A stretch of 64,000 nt of DNA from Cylindrobasidium torrendii FP15055 ss-10 (taxonomy: Eukaryota; Basidiomycota; Agaricomycetes; Agaricales; Physalacriaceae). Where the stretch lies: positions 1-64,000 of the forward strand of contig KN880547.1 in NCBI GenBank assembly GCA_000934385.1. The letters run 5' to 3'. Both the position numbers and the translations under genes were made by a program. Shown piece by piece: positions 10,139 through 21,585 of this stretch. Position 1 is the first letter of the stretch. The number at the start of each line of letters is the position of its first letter. Below the pieces are notes generated by a model. That model ran no database searches. It worked only from the letters and a program-made list of their open reading frames with translations, and was not told where the DNA came from.

Positions 10139-13100
10139 CTATGCAGCAGTCCTGCTGGGGTTGCGAGCGAGTGTCGCACCAACGCGCTGGGCCTGGATAC
10201 TGCTGAAGCGTTGCAACTCCTCCGGCTTCATGGAGATCTTGCCGCCAAAGCCGACCTTGCGGGCGGCACGCTTGATGAACGAGACACGGTTGGAGTACAG
10301 CGACTCATGGATAGAGGCAGCGCGGGACTGAGTGCGGGTAATAGGAACCCCCTCGCCAGCAGCAGCAGCAGTGGCCTTTGCGACGGCAGCCTCGTGGCGC
10401 TTGCGGAGCCATGAAATGACAGTGTACTTCATACCGAACTTGATGAAGTCGAGGGGAAGGAACCAGATGATGTTCTGACCAAAAATTAGCCAAGGTCAGA
10501 CGGCAACGGACACAAGCTTACCCAGATCCAGACAATACCGATCCATCCACCAGAGATCGCGCGAATGTTGGTGAAGCCCCAGTCAGCGTAGGCGGCGATG
10601 ATGGACGACACAAGTTGCGCAAGGCAGAAGGCGGCGAACAGAGCAAACGACGGGCGCTCCATGAAGAAGAATCCGTGCGAACGGGTGACGAAGATGAGGG
10701 CTTGCGAGATGATGGCGACTTGAAGATAGACGATCATGTGCAGTTGACGATCATTGGCGTCGGGAGGGAAGACATCACTCTCGAGCGAGACACCGAACTT
10801 GTTCTGGAAGAAGCGAGTCTCCATGATGATGCAGACAAGTGCGATCCTGAAGAGACATTAGAGCAGGAAAAGTGGAATGAAAGGAAGACGCACGTAGACA
10901 AGGTGAGATAGATACCATAGGCGACGGCTTGCGCGAAAATCTCGGCCAAATCCCAGCTGTCCGGAGTGCTTGAGGGAAGAACGCGGTCGACTGACAAGGT
11001 CATGATAGTACCGTCGTTGAGGAGGGCGATAATCAGAACCATGAAGGGCGGGAAGTCGAACTGGTATGCGAATGCCAGAATGGCAAAGCAGACGACGATA
11101 CGGATGGTGACGGCGCAGGCGTAGATAGAGTAGTTCCTCATGCGCTGGAAGATAATGCGCGAACCGCGAATAGCATGAACAATGGTAGAGAGACCGGGCT
11201 CGGTAAGGACGATGTCGGCGGCACCACGAGCAGCGTCGGTGGCACCCTCAACTGCAATACCAACGTTGGCACGGGAGAGAGCAGGAGCATCGTTGGCACC
11301 GTCACCAGTCATGGCGCAAAGGTGACCAAGACCCTGGAGGCGCTTGACGATCTCGTATTTGTGCTCGGGGAAGACGCCAGCGAAACCATCGGCGTCGAGG
11401 ATCATGGCATCGAGAGAAGCGTGGCCTGAACCTGGGGCGGGGCCGTCCTTGAGAACCTTGGCAGGATACATGTGGTCGCCGAGACCAAGACGACGTCCAG
11501 TTTCCTTCGCAATAGCGAGCTGATCACCGGTGACCATCTTGACCTTGACACCGAGAAGCTGAGCATCGTCGATAGTCTGCTTGGTATCATCGCGGGGAGG
11601 ATCGAAGATTGAGAGGAGACCGATAAGTTCGAAACCGTTGCCCTCAGCCTCGTGGTCGTCACTGTCAAGCTCCTCGTACGCAACCGCGAGAGCGCGGAGT
11701 CCACGGAGAGCGAAGTCCTCGACATCGGCTTCGAGACGGTTCTCGAGTTCCTCAGTCTTGTTGCGCGTGCAAAGCTCAATGATGATGCCGGTCATGCCCT
11801 TCGTGACGCGCTTCAGCTTGCCAGTCGCCTCCTCCCGGTAGGTAATCTCGGTACGCTTGTCGACGGGGTTGAATGGCTTGAAGTCGAGGAGCTTGATACC
11901 AGCACGAGCCTTGGCAACGTCACCGAGGGCCTGAACGACAGCAGCATCAATAGCATCCTGGTTCTCCGTACGAGAAGCGAAAGCGGCGAGCAGGATGACA
12001 TCATCGGGCGAGAAGGAGGAGTAGGTCTTGATGGTCTCGCGGTCGATGGTGAGCTTGTTGGTGGTGAGAGTACCGGTCTTGTCAGAGCAGAGGATTGTGA
12101 CACCGGCCAACTCCTCGATGGCAGTGATACGGGTGACAATGGCCTTGTGCTTCGCGAGCTGCTGGGCACCGACGGCGAGGGTGACGGACAAAACGGTGGG
12201 CATGGCAATGGGGATACCACCGATCAAGAGCACGAGGATGTCATCAAGACCACGACGGTAGGTGTAGTGGAACTTGGGGTACAAGATGACAATTTCGAGG
12301 AGCACGAAGATGCCGATGGCGACAAGGCAGAAGGATCCGATTTGCGCGAGAACCTTCTGCAAGTGACCGGTAGTGTCGTCGTCCTGACCGACAAGAGAGG
12401 CTGCGCGACCGAAGAAAGTGTTGGGGCCAGTGGAGATGACAACGCCCTCGGCTTCACCCTGTTTGCAGGTAGAGCCACTGTGAATAGCATGAGCGGAAAG
12501 CAGGAGTAAAAGTGGAATGAACGCACGAGAAGCACTGATCACCGGTCTTCTTCGACTGGGGCAGAGACTCGCCAGTGAGGGCAGCCTGGTCGATAGACAC
12601 GTTGATGGCCTCGGTGAGACGACAGTCGGCAGGAACAATGTCACCAATCTTGAAAGCGACCATGTCTCCCGGAACGAGCTCGGCGGATTCGATTTCGGAC
12701 CAGGATCCACCACGACGGACACGGGCCTTGGGGGCGAGCGAGTCCATGAGAGCCTTGACAGCGTTACCGGCATTGCGCTCCTCGTAGAAACCGATGGCAG
12801 AGTTGATGAACAGAAGGGCGACGATACCGACGAAATCTTGCCAATCGGGAGCACGACCTTCACCATTGGACAAAGCAATAGCGACGAGAGCAGCCATTTC
12901 CATGACCCAGGACAGAGGGTTCCACATGAAAGAGAGGAACTGGACATGACGTCAGACATGCGAGCACGCTGCAAACACAAGAGCGCGCACCTGCAAGAAT
13001 GCATTTTGCTCCTCGGCCTCGAGCCTGTTGGGACCAAAGAGTTCAAGACGGCGGGTAGCTTCCTCAGCGTTGAGACCATTTTCGTCACACTGGAGCAACT

Positions 13101-13383
13101 TGAAGACGTCGTCGATAACGATTGTCTCCAGGTCGACCTTCTCCTTGTCATACAGATCCTCCGCCTTCAGTTCGATGGTGGACATGTCAACGTTCGCATC
13201 TGCAGGGCAAAGAAAAATCTCAGAAAAAACACTCAGGGGACTTGTTCAAACTGGCGTACGAGTTGCTTTCTCCTCCTCGTGGCCGAAATCCTTGTACTCG
13301 CGCTTCTTCTTCTCCTCTTCTACGGGGGGAGTCGAGGGTGCAGCGGCTGGCGGCACATCGCCGGGTTCCTTTTCAGACGACAT
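10139..13383 (-). CDS. PMA1: plasma-membrane H+-exporting P-type ATPase (PMA1 type)
   Basis: Proton pump that builds the plasma-membrane gradient used for nutrient uptake and pH control. The start at 13383 gives [20 protein letters not shown], a charged cytosolic N-terminus. All P3A signatures are visible: [20 protein letters not shown] (first membrane helices), [15 protein letters not shown] (actuator TGES), [18 protein letters not shown] (phosphorylated Asp), [20 protein letters not shown] and [19 protein letters not shown] (hinge). The late membrane helices follow, then a basic C-terminal tail with [20 protein letters not shown], the likely autoinhibitory region, ending at 10139. At least five introns interrupt it, most near the two ends; one long central exon covers most of the catalytic part. 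Length, near 1,000 residues, fits the basidiomycete type. Confidence 0.95.
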
Positions 13384-16300
13384 TGGGCGGGATGTGTGAT
13401 GGGGGATAGGCGGGAGAGAACAACGGCGGGGGTAAACCCTAGACGGACGACGCGAGCGACGACGACAAAGGGTGTGAACACTACACTCGACGACGGTGGT
13501 GAAGGGAGAAAAGGATGTTGGCGACGGACCGAAGCGCACCTTTTATTCCAGCCGATCTCACGCGATCACCGGGTAAATACTGTCAAACAGATTCCCGCGG
13601 CCGATTTGGGTTCAATTTCTGGAAGGTTATTTTTGCCCAGGAATTCGGCACTTCACTTTCTGCTTGCCGAGCCAAGCCTACCCTGAGAACGCTGGCTCCA
13701 AGCGTGGCAGGACAAGAGGCGTGTCGCGCACACTCTCTGGTTCAGTAAATCGTTTTTGATCGCTGTTTTCTCGCGCGCTCGCTCCTTTCCCCACAGCCCC
13801 GGAATTTCTCTGGCGCATGAGTGTTAAACAATATTTCCTCATCCAGAAATCGTCATAACCTCACCATCCGGATAACCGACCTTAGTGGCCGCCCTGTCTC
13901 CTCATTGCGCAGATGCGTTGAGCAGCGGCCAGCTCCCCCTTGTCTCTACTTACCCGTTGAACCCACCGCTGATTCACCTATTCACACCTCGTTCCACCAG
14001 GGATTCGCTGGTTCGCTTGAATCTGCGCCAGTCCCGTCCGAGGCGCGACGCCTCAATCTCATATTCACTTCGATCATTTACATATCCAACCATACCTTGA
14101 GCGCGTTGAACCCAATAATTTTATTGATGATACGTGCTATCGAATATTCGACCTCGTCGTTGACACTCTGGTCCTTCTTGATCCCCAACACAACTGTTTG
14201 GCATGTCCCACACGAGCCCACGGTTATTCTCGTGCTCTGTGCGCCTTTGTCCGCCGTATTTACCACCACTGTACCTATTTGCTACGATGGCCAATTTCCC
14301 TCATCCCATATGCGCCCCGGCACAAATGTTGCCTAGGTGAATATGTCGCGCAGATATCAGCCAGAATGACTGCCAGCCCCGATGCCGTCTCTAACGGCTG
14401 CGAACCGGCTGCATCTTCGCCACACTGTGACATCATAGGCAGCCCCCGGCTTAACCATGCCTCCCTTGGTTTCCTGTTTCTAAACGAGCTCAGTTTCGCC
14501 TCAGTATTACATCAGCTTTCCCTCCAATGTTGCTATCTCTTCATTTTGCGTGAGGATACAACCGAAAGTGGACAGTTGAGCCGTGCGCTTCAACTCCCCG
14601 ACGCCATGCGGAATACTGTTCATCCATCAATTCCATGCGGCTGCGTCCTGCTCATTTCTGCTCAACCGAACCAGCCGACGTTGCAAAGATAGCCGTGGGC
14701 ACACTGTCACCGGCCCTAAACAAACCCTACTGCTTTCGACTATCCGACCCAGCCGACGCGAGCGCACACGGGAGATCGGTCAGTGCCACTGTCCACATCC
14801 TGCCACAATCTCACTGACGCCTGCGAGCCGAATTTCCACGGTGTAATATTACCGAATCGTCCATTCCTATCCTATCCATAGCCGAGTGAATAGTATCTTG
14901 CTTCGCCTTCAGCCTCAGAATCACAGAGACCATTACAGCTCTACTTTCAACCCGAGTCCCTCGTCTTCTGAGTCCTTGCCCGCTCCCCATACGCAGCATA
15001 CTTCAATAACACGTCCAGCTGGCATCTTACAACCGAACCGAGGCGCTACATGCCGCTGCTACGGTAAGGTCAGCATCGTCACTGCTCAGGAGGTTTTGCG
15101 CGCTCTCCTGTTTTGTTGCCAGCGGGCGCCTTTACGCGACGCGCTACATGTCCCAAACATGTTTTTTTGCTCTGGAATCCCAAAGTAGTGCGACTCGAGC
15201 ATGCCTATCAGTGTCTTCCCTGAGTTCCCTCCTTGTTCCCTCTGCCGACCGTTCTACTCGAAGAGCACGTGAGCAAAAGCGTGAGCGCGTTTCGATCATC
15301 GCGACCAAGATCACCGGCCTCAATCACTAAATCTGAAGCCTAGGATACGGCATGCACCTTCTCAGTTCTCGAACAACGACATCAAGGACGCTTCGCACGA
15401 TACAACCATGATGGCGTAGGTCTTGCTATGCGATACACTGTTCCAAATCATGATGGCTTCTGGTGCGGGTTCCATGCGAGACGCCCCATATCGCCAGTCT
15501 TCAGCCTTGCCAAGGAAATATGTTTATGCAAATTCTCTCAGTGCGCCCCAACTTCCGGAGGACTTCGCACGTCCGGACTCGACACCCCGCACTCTCTGGG
15601 CGTCGCCAAGTCCGCATTTGGCCCCGCTTAGCCTTGTCAATCGGAGCAATTCCTCACATTTTGGCGGGATTCTGCGATAGTGCTTTTGTCCAATACCCGC
15701 TCTACGATTGGGACATACCAAGAAATTTCATTATGCAAAGAAGCACAGTGGGATATTGGAGACTGGAGTACTGCTACTTTGCTCCAACTTTGCTCTTACT
15801 CCACATCTGTAACCCCACATAGCCCCAGACGCGTGATTGCCTCCGCGCTCGCCCGTCGACTCGGCGTGTTGGCGAAGGTCGATGGCGCCGACTATCACAC
15901 AGGAAGCTTTTTGAATTACTGGATACACGCAGCATGTCGCGTGCCGCACGCCCGCCAACTCAACCCCTCGTCCTTTGTGGTTCGTCGCGCACTACGGTTG
16001 AAGCTTGAAGCTTGAAGGCTTGATGGCCTAGCTTTCCCGCCGTAATCCTTGTTGATACCCAGCTCATGCACAAAGGCGGGGGAAGGCTGGCTGGCTACAA
16101 ATAGAGTCTTTCACTGGGAAATCCCGCGAGCTGGCTCATCGTTCCAAGAAAAGCCAAAAAGCCAAAATAAAATCGCTGCGGAATCAAACTTGGTGCATTG
16201 CCTGGACGACGTGCATAGTCCAAGCATAGACGATCCCGCTGTAGTGGAAGATTCGTCTCCTCAACTTGCTATGGGGAGATAGTGACTATACAGCATGTGC

Positions 16301-17021
16301 AACTCAATCTCTTGTCGAAAGTCCGACGCGTATAAGTGGCATACGAGGGTATCCATTGACTTCTAGCTTGAAGGAGCAAAGCAACGTCTAGCTATGTAGA
16401 CCATGGGTCGAGCATTTTCCATCGATGATGGAGATGGACACACAATCCAGGTACCTTCGGCCATGGCTCGGCAGAACATTACGGCATGTACTATTGTCTA
16501 TGTGCATTTGTGCATTCAATACTCCTGCTCTTTCCGAAGACCTTAGCCGTTGACGTTGAGTTATTCCTTCTATTATCCCGAGTGCACAATGATATAGTGC
16601 CCCCGGTGAACTCCATTTCAGGCCGGCGAATGGATCAGAGTCCTCTCACAGCGGTCCTCCGCTGACTTGACGGAATACCACGATAGAAAGAATGGCAATT
16701 GTGCGTAGAGTAACCGTCTAGGTGATCTCTTCGTACTGCGGCTCTGAATCTGCTACCCTACATTAGTGTTATGTTGTGCAATGCCGCGAACGCGCGACTA
16801 ACTACGCTCTAGTCCTAGTCCAGCTGCCAAGTCAAGGTGGACGTCGTCCCCCGATAGCTATACTGTTCTTGTTCGCGTGATAACCAAAAGCCCAAGCCTA
16901 GACGAACGATCACTTGAGTCAAGCATTTTGCGCCCAGCATTCACTACCACAACCAGTAGCATTTTGTTTGAGAATGATGCCCATAGTAGTGCAGTCTGAT
17001 TACATTACACCTAACTTACAT
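13384..17021. other. 3.6-kb region upstream of PMA1 without a supportable gene
   Basis: Many short open frames occur on the plus strand between 13.5 and 16.3 kb, but none matches a family I recognise and none chains through convincing splice sites. The first part must hold the PMA1 promoter and 5' leader. A short direct repeat of TTGAAGC occurs near 15999-16020. It may hold regulatory sequence, a non-coding RNA or a lineage-specific gene that cannot be recognised by eye. Confidence 0.45.
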
Positions 17022-17965
17022 TCAGTACACTATACCGACAATCTTGTTCTTGTACTCGTTCCATTTTTCGGTCGCAGCAACAGCGACCAAATGTGACACA
17101 TCCTTGCGAGAGATGGTATAACCCTTCAAATCGGCGTCCAGAGCTATTCGGTACGGCGCTTTGCCTTTCGTGTCGGTTTCTGCAACACACTCTCCGTCCG
17201 TGAGCAATGCCGGACGGATGACCAGAACATTTTCGAGGCTACCAGGTGCCGGCAAGCCTGTGCGTTCTCTCCAGTCGGTGCCAAGCACATCGGTAGCCTC
17301 CCCGTCTTCTGCCTCCCACGACCATCCTGTGCAATATGCTAGAACACGCTCCATCCCAATCTTGTCCCTATGAGGGCCCGCGAGAAAGTGAGAGTACAAC
17401 GGTTTGAACAGCCCGGGGACGGCAGCCCTGTGCGACTTTTTTGTGAGTCCGGACGAAGAGATGAAGATGCATTTGAGGTTGGGTGAGTCTGTGGGTATGG
17501 AGCAGATGACATTCAGGAAGCATTTGGATACGAGGTCGGGAGGATTTAGGACGAATCCCTTCGTAAGGCTGAACTCAGGTATACCTCCTGGATAGCGTAG
17601 TTAGGCATCGGCGAGCTACGAGTACAGCCGAACTCACCAACAGTAAAGAGAACGAGATCAACTGGGCTACAGGCTGAGGCTGCCTCGTATGCGGATTTGA
17701 CGTCCGTATTGACGAGGGCGTCACCCTTAAGGAGCTTGGCTTTGCCGGATTTGATGTAGGTCTGCAGCTCTGCATGGCTGGCGCTGTCGTCGAACACTGA
17801 TGTCGACCGTAGCATAAAGTTAACTGATGCGCCTTGCCCTAGAAACTCGTCAACATCGACGTGACCACCAATAGATAAGCACATACGGAGAAAACGGAGA
17901 GCGGAGTAGTATCCAATGTTGCGCGAGCCACCAAAGACAAGGACATTGTTGACAGTGGAAGCCAT
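17022..17965 (-). CDS. NAD(P)-binding Rossmann-fold protein (atypical SDR)
   Basis: Predicted small dehydrogenase-like protein of about 280 residues. The start at 17965 gives MASTVNNVLVFGGSRNIGYY, with the dinucleotide-binding glycine motif GGSRNIG. Two introns are visible: GTATGT...TTCTAG joins ALRFLR to QGASVNFMLRSTSVFDD, and GTGAGT...ATCCAG lies after DLVLFTVG, leading into GIPEFSLTKGFVLNPP. The C-terminal exon ends with EKWNEYKNKIVGIVY and the stop at 17022. This resembles NAD(P)-binding epimerase/NmrA-like proteins common in basidiomycetes. No Tyr-x-x-x-Lys catalytic pair was identified with confidence, so the substrate and even catalytic activity are unknown. The next gene, an MDR reductase, is divergent and 2 kb away. 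Confidence 0.8.
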
Positions 17966-19998
17966 AATGCGAAGGAGGGGGGGCAAAAGTGATGATAAGA
18001 AAAGGACGAACGAAGCCTCAGAGGTGCCCTTTAAAAGTAAACTGTGTTGTTTCAAACCCAGCTAGTGTCTCAGCCCAATGCACGTAGAGTTTCAGCGCCA
18101 GTCAAAACGCTCACAGGACAGCTTCGCTGAGGTTGAGGCATTCAGTCTTAACCAATGATGATCCCATTCGGGCACTCCAACCGGTAGCGGGGGCGTGTAG
18201 TTTTTGCTAGGATTGGACGGGGACCCTCAGCCACGAGAGTCATTGATTGCATATCACTGGGTAAGGAGTGTCTGAGATTTCTGCGTGAAGCGGTCCTTCA
18301 AGGCCATTGAAACTCGCGATTTGTGACGGTTATGAGCACAGGATAGCACAGTTCGAAGCATTGGCCAGTTTTCTGTCGCAGTATTTCGCAGCACTGGGGA
18401 TGGCAGAAAACTGAAAAAGCAGTGATATCGAGGCTTGGTAAACGAGATGCCAATAAGTCGATGGTCGACGTAGAAGCTCCGGCATTTCAATCACCGAACT
18501 TGCCGATCAGAGTTCGTAGGGCTTGTTGGTAAACATGTCCAAGCTAGTGCCACAAACTTAAGTGTGCTCAGGATTCGAAATAAAAGGGTGAGCTACCTTA
18601 ATCGCTGAAACAGTTCCTCTCAAAGATTGTAAGCTTATTATGTCCTCCTTGTTGGACCGTTTCGCAAGCTCAATATCAGTCTGGTCGGAGTCAGAGTCAG
18701 AGTCACTGAAGCCAGTTGCCAGTGCAAGTCAAATGTTATTCTCGAGTCGCCGGAGAAGGGTCAGTTACATGATCATTTGTTTGTGTCAAAATCTCCAGGC
18801 GGTGTTAGACCCCGACAAGGAACATCGTGTTCGTTGTTCCATATTCGGTCTTTGGCTAAATCCAGCGACTAAGATCCAAATTTGCTCGCAAGTATTCTCC
18901 TGCATATTCTGGTACCTACCACTCACCGAAATAGAATTATTAGCGTAAATGGCAGATTTTTTCAACAGAAAGATATCAGATCACTACCGTCGCGACATAC
19001 TAAACAGTAGTTGAACGGTCGTTTCGAGGAAGGGAGTACTATCCTCAGAGTGTAGCGTGCTCAAAAAATGCAATTAGCTCAAGCCTTCTTTATGTGAGAA
19101 CTGCGAAAGGTGTAGGCTGGTCGTAGATATTCAAGCTCAAATCGGAGCTATATTGAGATTGAGACGGCGGCAGGGAAATCAACTGCCATACTATAGAGCC
19201 CAAACTAACTCGAGGCCCTGGCAGTACTTAGATGGATACCATTCCCATTCTCATCTATCGAAGGCTGAAAACTCCGGCTCATTCAACCCTGCTCCCCGAA
19301 CGCAGACCATCACAGCCGGGGTTACCGCCCATCGTCGGTCTTGCAAATTGCCTGCAGCGGCGAGGTGGCGGTAAACAATACTAGGAGAGGATGCACGCTT
19401 GAATCGGCATACTGATGTAGAATCTCCGAGGACGAGCTTCGTGGCACGAACGAACTGGCTTAAACGGGTTTGAGGGAAAGCCATTGTAAATGAGTGAGAA
19501 TCGAAATGATCCCTTTTGCACATTATGCAGTGTTGGGAATGCATACTAATTACCGTGTCGAGAATTTCATTGGGATGCAGTCTCGTATTTCCAAGCAATA
19601 TTTAACTTACTTTGGCGTAGTAGCGCTGTAGTAAATGCAGTGGCGCATCTTTGGCGCATCACCGGCATGTCCAGTGCCGAAACAATGCCGCCATCGTGAT
19701 CGAAGTGCTTTCTCCTCCTCTCTTAAGGATCAGCAAGTTCTTCATGTTGCCCCAGGCTCTACGCTCGAAATAATTTGAGGCTCGAAAGACACACATGTCC
19801 TAGCCTAAGACTTCGATACTCCTGATAGCCGCATAGGCGCATAGGTTGTTCCCGATTTATCGAGTTGGTTGCGACCCGCCATGATTTGTAAGTCCCATTG
19901 TAAGCATCTCTTGACAACTTTTCGTCATCTAAAGTATCAACGAATCCTATAAATGAAGACACCTGTCTCAAGCCAACTTCATCTTTCACTTTACCAAA
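17966..19998. other. intergenic region between two divergent oxidoreductase genes
   Basis: Two kilobases without a supportable gene. A candidate frame on the minus strand (start near 19484, MAFPQTRLSQFVRATK) encodes about 75 residues but has no recognised similarity and no supporting structure. The right end carries TATAAAT at 19948-19954, about 45 bp upstream of the next start codon. Confidence 0.45.
19948..19954 (+). promoter_or_regulatory. TATA box of the MDR reductase gene
   Basis: TATAAAT lies 44 bp before the ATG at 19999, a normal spacing for a fungal TATA promoter with a short leader. Confidence 0.45.
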
Positions 19999-21249
19999 AT
20001 GTCCAACCAGCAGCTCGCACTTCAGATCGATAAGCCCGGCGATATTCCCGTAGTGGGACCTCGGGAAATTCCCAATGTACCCGCAGGGGAAGTTCTAATC
20101 AAGATTCTCGCAACTGCACTTAACCCTGCCGACTGGAAAATTCAGGACATGGGATTCCTGTCCGTCTTCCCAGCCATCCCTGGAACGGACCTCGCTGGAG
20201 AAGTCGAAACAGTCGGCGCAGGCGTGACCAAATTCAAGAAGGGGGACAGAGTGTCTGTGTCCTTTCCAAATCTGGCCTCACGTTCTCTAAAGTGATCTTA
20301 CAGCATGACCCAAGGATTTTTCGATGTGCCCGACCGTGCGTCGTTCCAGCAGTACACCCTCATGAAGGAGAATTTCGTCGCCAAGGTAAGAGAAAGAAAC
20401 GGGACAAATAAACAGTAGAGACTAACAATGGCGTCTAGATTCCTGCGTCTCTGTCGTACGAAGAAGCTGCAACCATTCCGATGTGTTTTGTCACCGCTGC
20501 TGTCGGTCTCTTCGCGCCATCCGCGGCAAACCTCAATCCAGGTGTTGAGTGGCTAGGACATAAGCAGACGGGTCAGACCATTTTGATCATCGGAGGAAGC
20601 ACATCTGTTGGGCAATACGGTAAGCCATCTGGAAGGCGTCCAAATGTTGTCCCCTCAAAGATGTTGGCAGTCGTTCAGCTAGCCAAGTTCATCGGCTTTA
20701 CCAACATCATCGTCTATGCATCAAAGAAGCACCATACATATTTGACAGGGCTCGGTGCCACCCAGTGCATTGACCGGAGCGCTGTATCTCTCGACGCCCT
20801 GGCGGACGCCATTCCTGGAGAAGTCGATCTTGTATACGACGCAGTCATGTTTCCGGAAGCTCAGGACGCCGCGACTAATATCGTTCGTGTTGGCGGCAAG
20901 GTGGCTACAGTGAGCAACGGGGCGGACATGCGGTCAGAGGCGGTCAAGGAAGCTAGCAAAGACAAGCACTTTTACATGGTCGCGGGCGGTGCCCAGTGGC
21001 CTGGACAGGAGGAATTCTGCGCCGCGCTGTGGGAGAGGGCAGAGAGATTCTTGATTGAGGGTATTGTTAAGGTACGCGTCTTTGCCTGCAGGATTGTTGC
21101 TATAGGATGCTGACCCGTATACGAAGCCAAACCGCCACGAACTTCTTCCCGGGGGGCTCAGGGCCATCGTCCCAGGTCTTGAGAGGCTCAAAAAGGATGA
21201 AGTCAGCGGGGTCAAGCTTGTCGTCCGTCCTCATGATACAGAAATTTAG
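19999..21249 (+). CDS. medium-chain dehydrogenase/reductase (zinc-binding alcohol dehydrogenase-like, enoyl-reductase type)
   Basis: NADPH-dependent reductase of the MDR superfamily, close in layout to fungal TOXD/trans-enoyl reductase-like proteins. The start MSNQQLALQIDKPGDIPVVG is followed by the GroES-like domain with LATALNPADWKIQDMG and the motif IPGTDLAGEVETVGAGVTKF. The cofactor region reads ILIIGGSTSVGQYVVQLAKF after removal of an intron GTAAGC...TGGCAG. Joins: GTGTCT...TTACAG after KGDR, GTAAGA...GTCTAG after FVAK, and GTACGC...ACGAAG before the last exon, which begins PNRHELLPGGL and ends RPHDTEI with TAG at 21247-21249. The catalytic zinc cysteines of alcohol dehydrogenases are not evident, as expected for enoyl-reductase-type members. 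About 350 residues. Substrate unknown. Confidence 0.88.
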
Positions 21250-21585
21250 GTAGACGGTACCGGTGCTTACTAGTATACCTACTAGTAAATGCAAATGAAA
21301 GGCCTATAGGGTGCATGTTTGTTTGAACGTCGAGGTTCAGGTTTAATATATGTAACTCTCAGAATGGTCAGCATCTAGTGTATACCAATCCAAAGCGCAA
21401 ATGAAGAATGGGCGTCAACTCTCAGGATGGCAGGGGAGGCGATTATGTACACCTGGAGATACAGCAAATACGCGATGAAATACAAAACGAAGTAGTACAT
21501 ACATACACATACAACAAGGATTTTGAGTCGCCAAAGAAGGTATGGTCCATGTGCCAAAGCTACACGCAACCCATTTCTTGTATCT
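21250..21585. other. convergent intergenic gap (3' ends of MDR and NMD3)
   Basis: About 336 bp between two convergent stop codons. It must hold both 3' untranslated regions. I see no further gene. An ACTAGTATACCTACTAGT near-palindrome lies around 21269-21286. Confidence 0.5.

Noticed and set aside
11652..12509. 285-codon plus-strand open frame
   Set aside because: It is antisense to the main PMA1 exon. Strong codon bias in that gene leaves the opposite strand open. No family match.
12517..13686. 389-codon plus-strand open frame
   Set aside because: Antisense to the 5' exons and introns of PMA1; composition and lack of similarity mark it as a shadow.
13821..14336. 171-codon plus-strand frame upstream of PMA1
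   Set aside because: No recognisable domain, no supporting splice structure and no promoter sign; chance openness in a C-rich strand is as likely.
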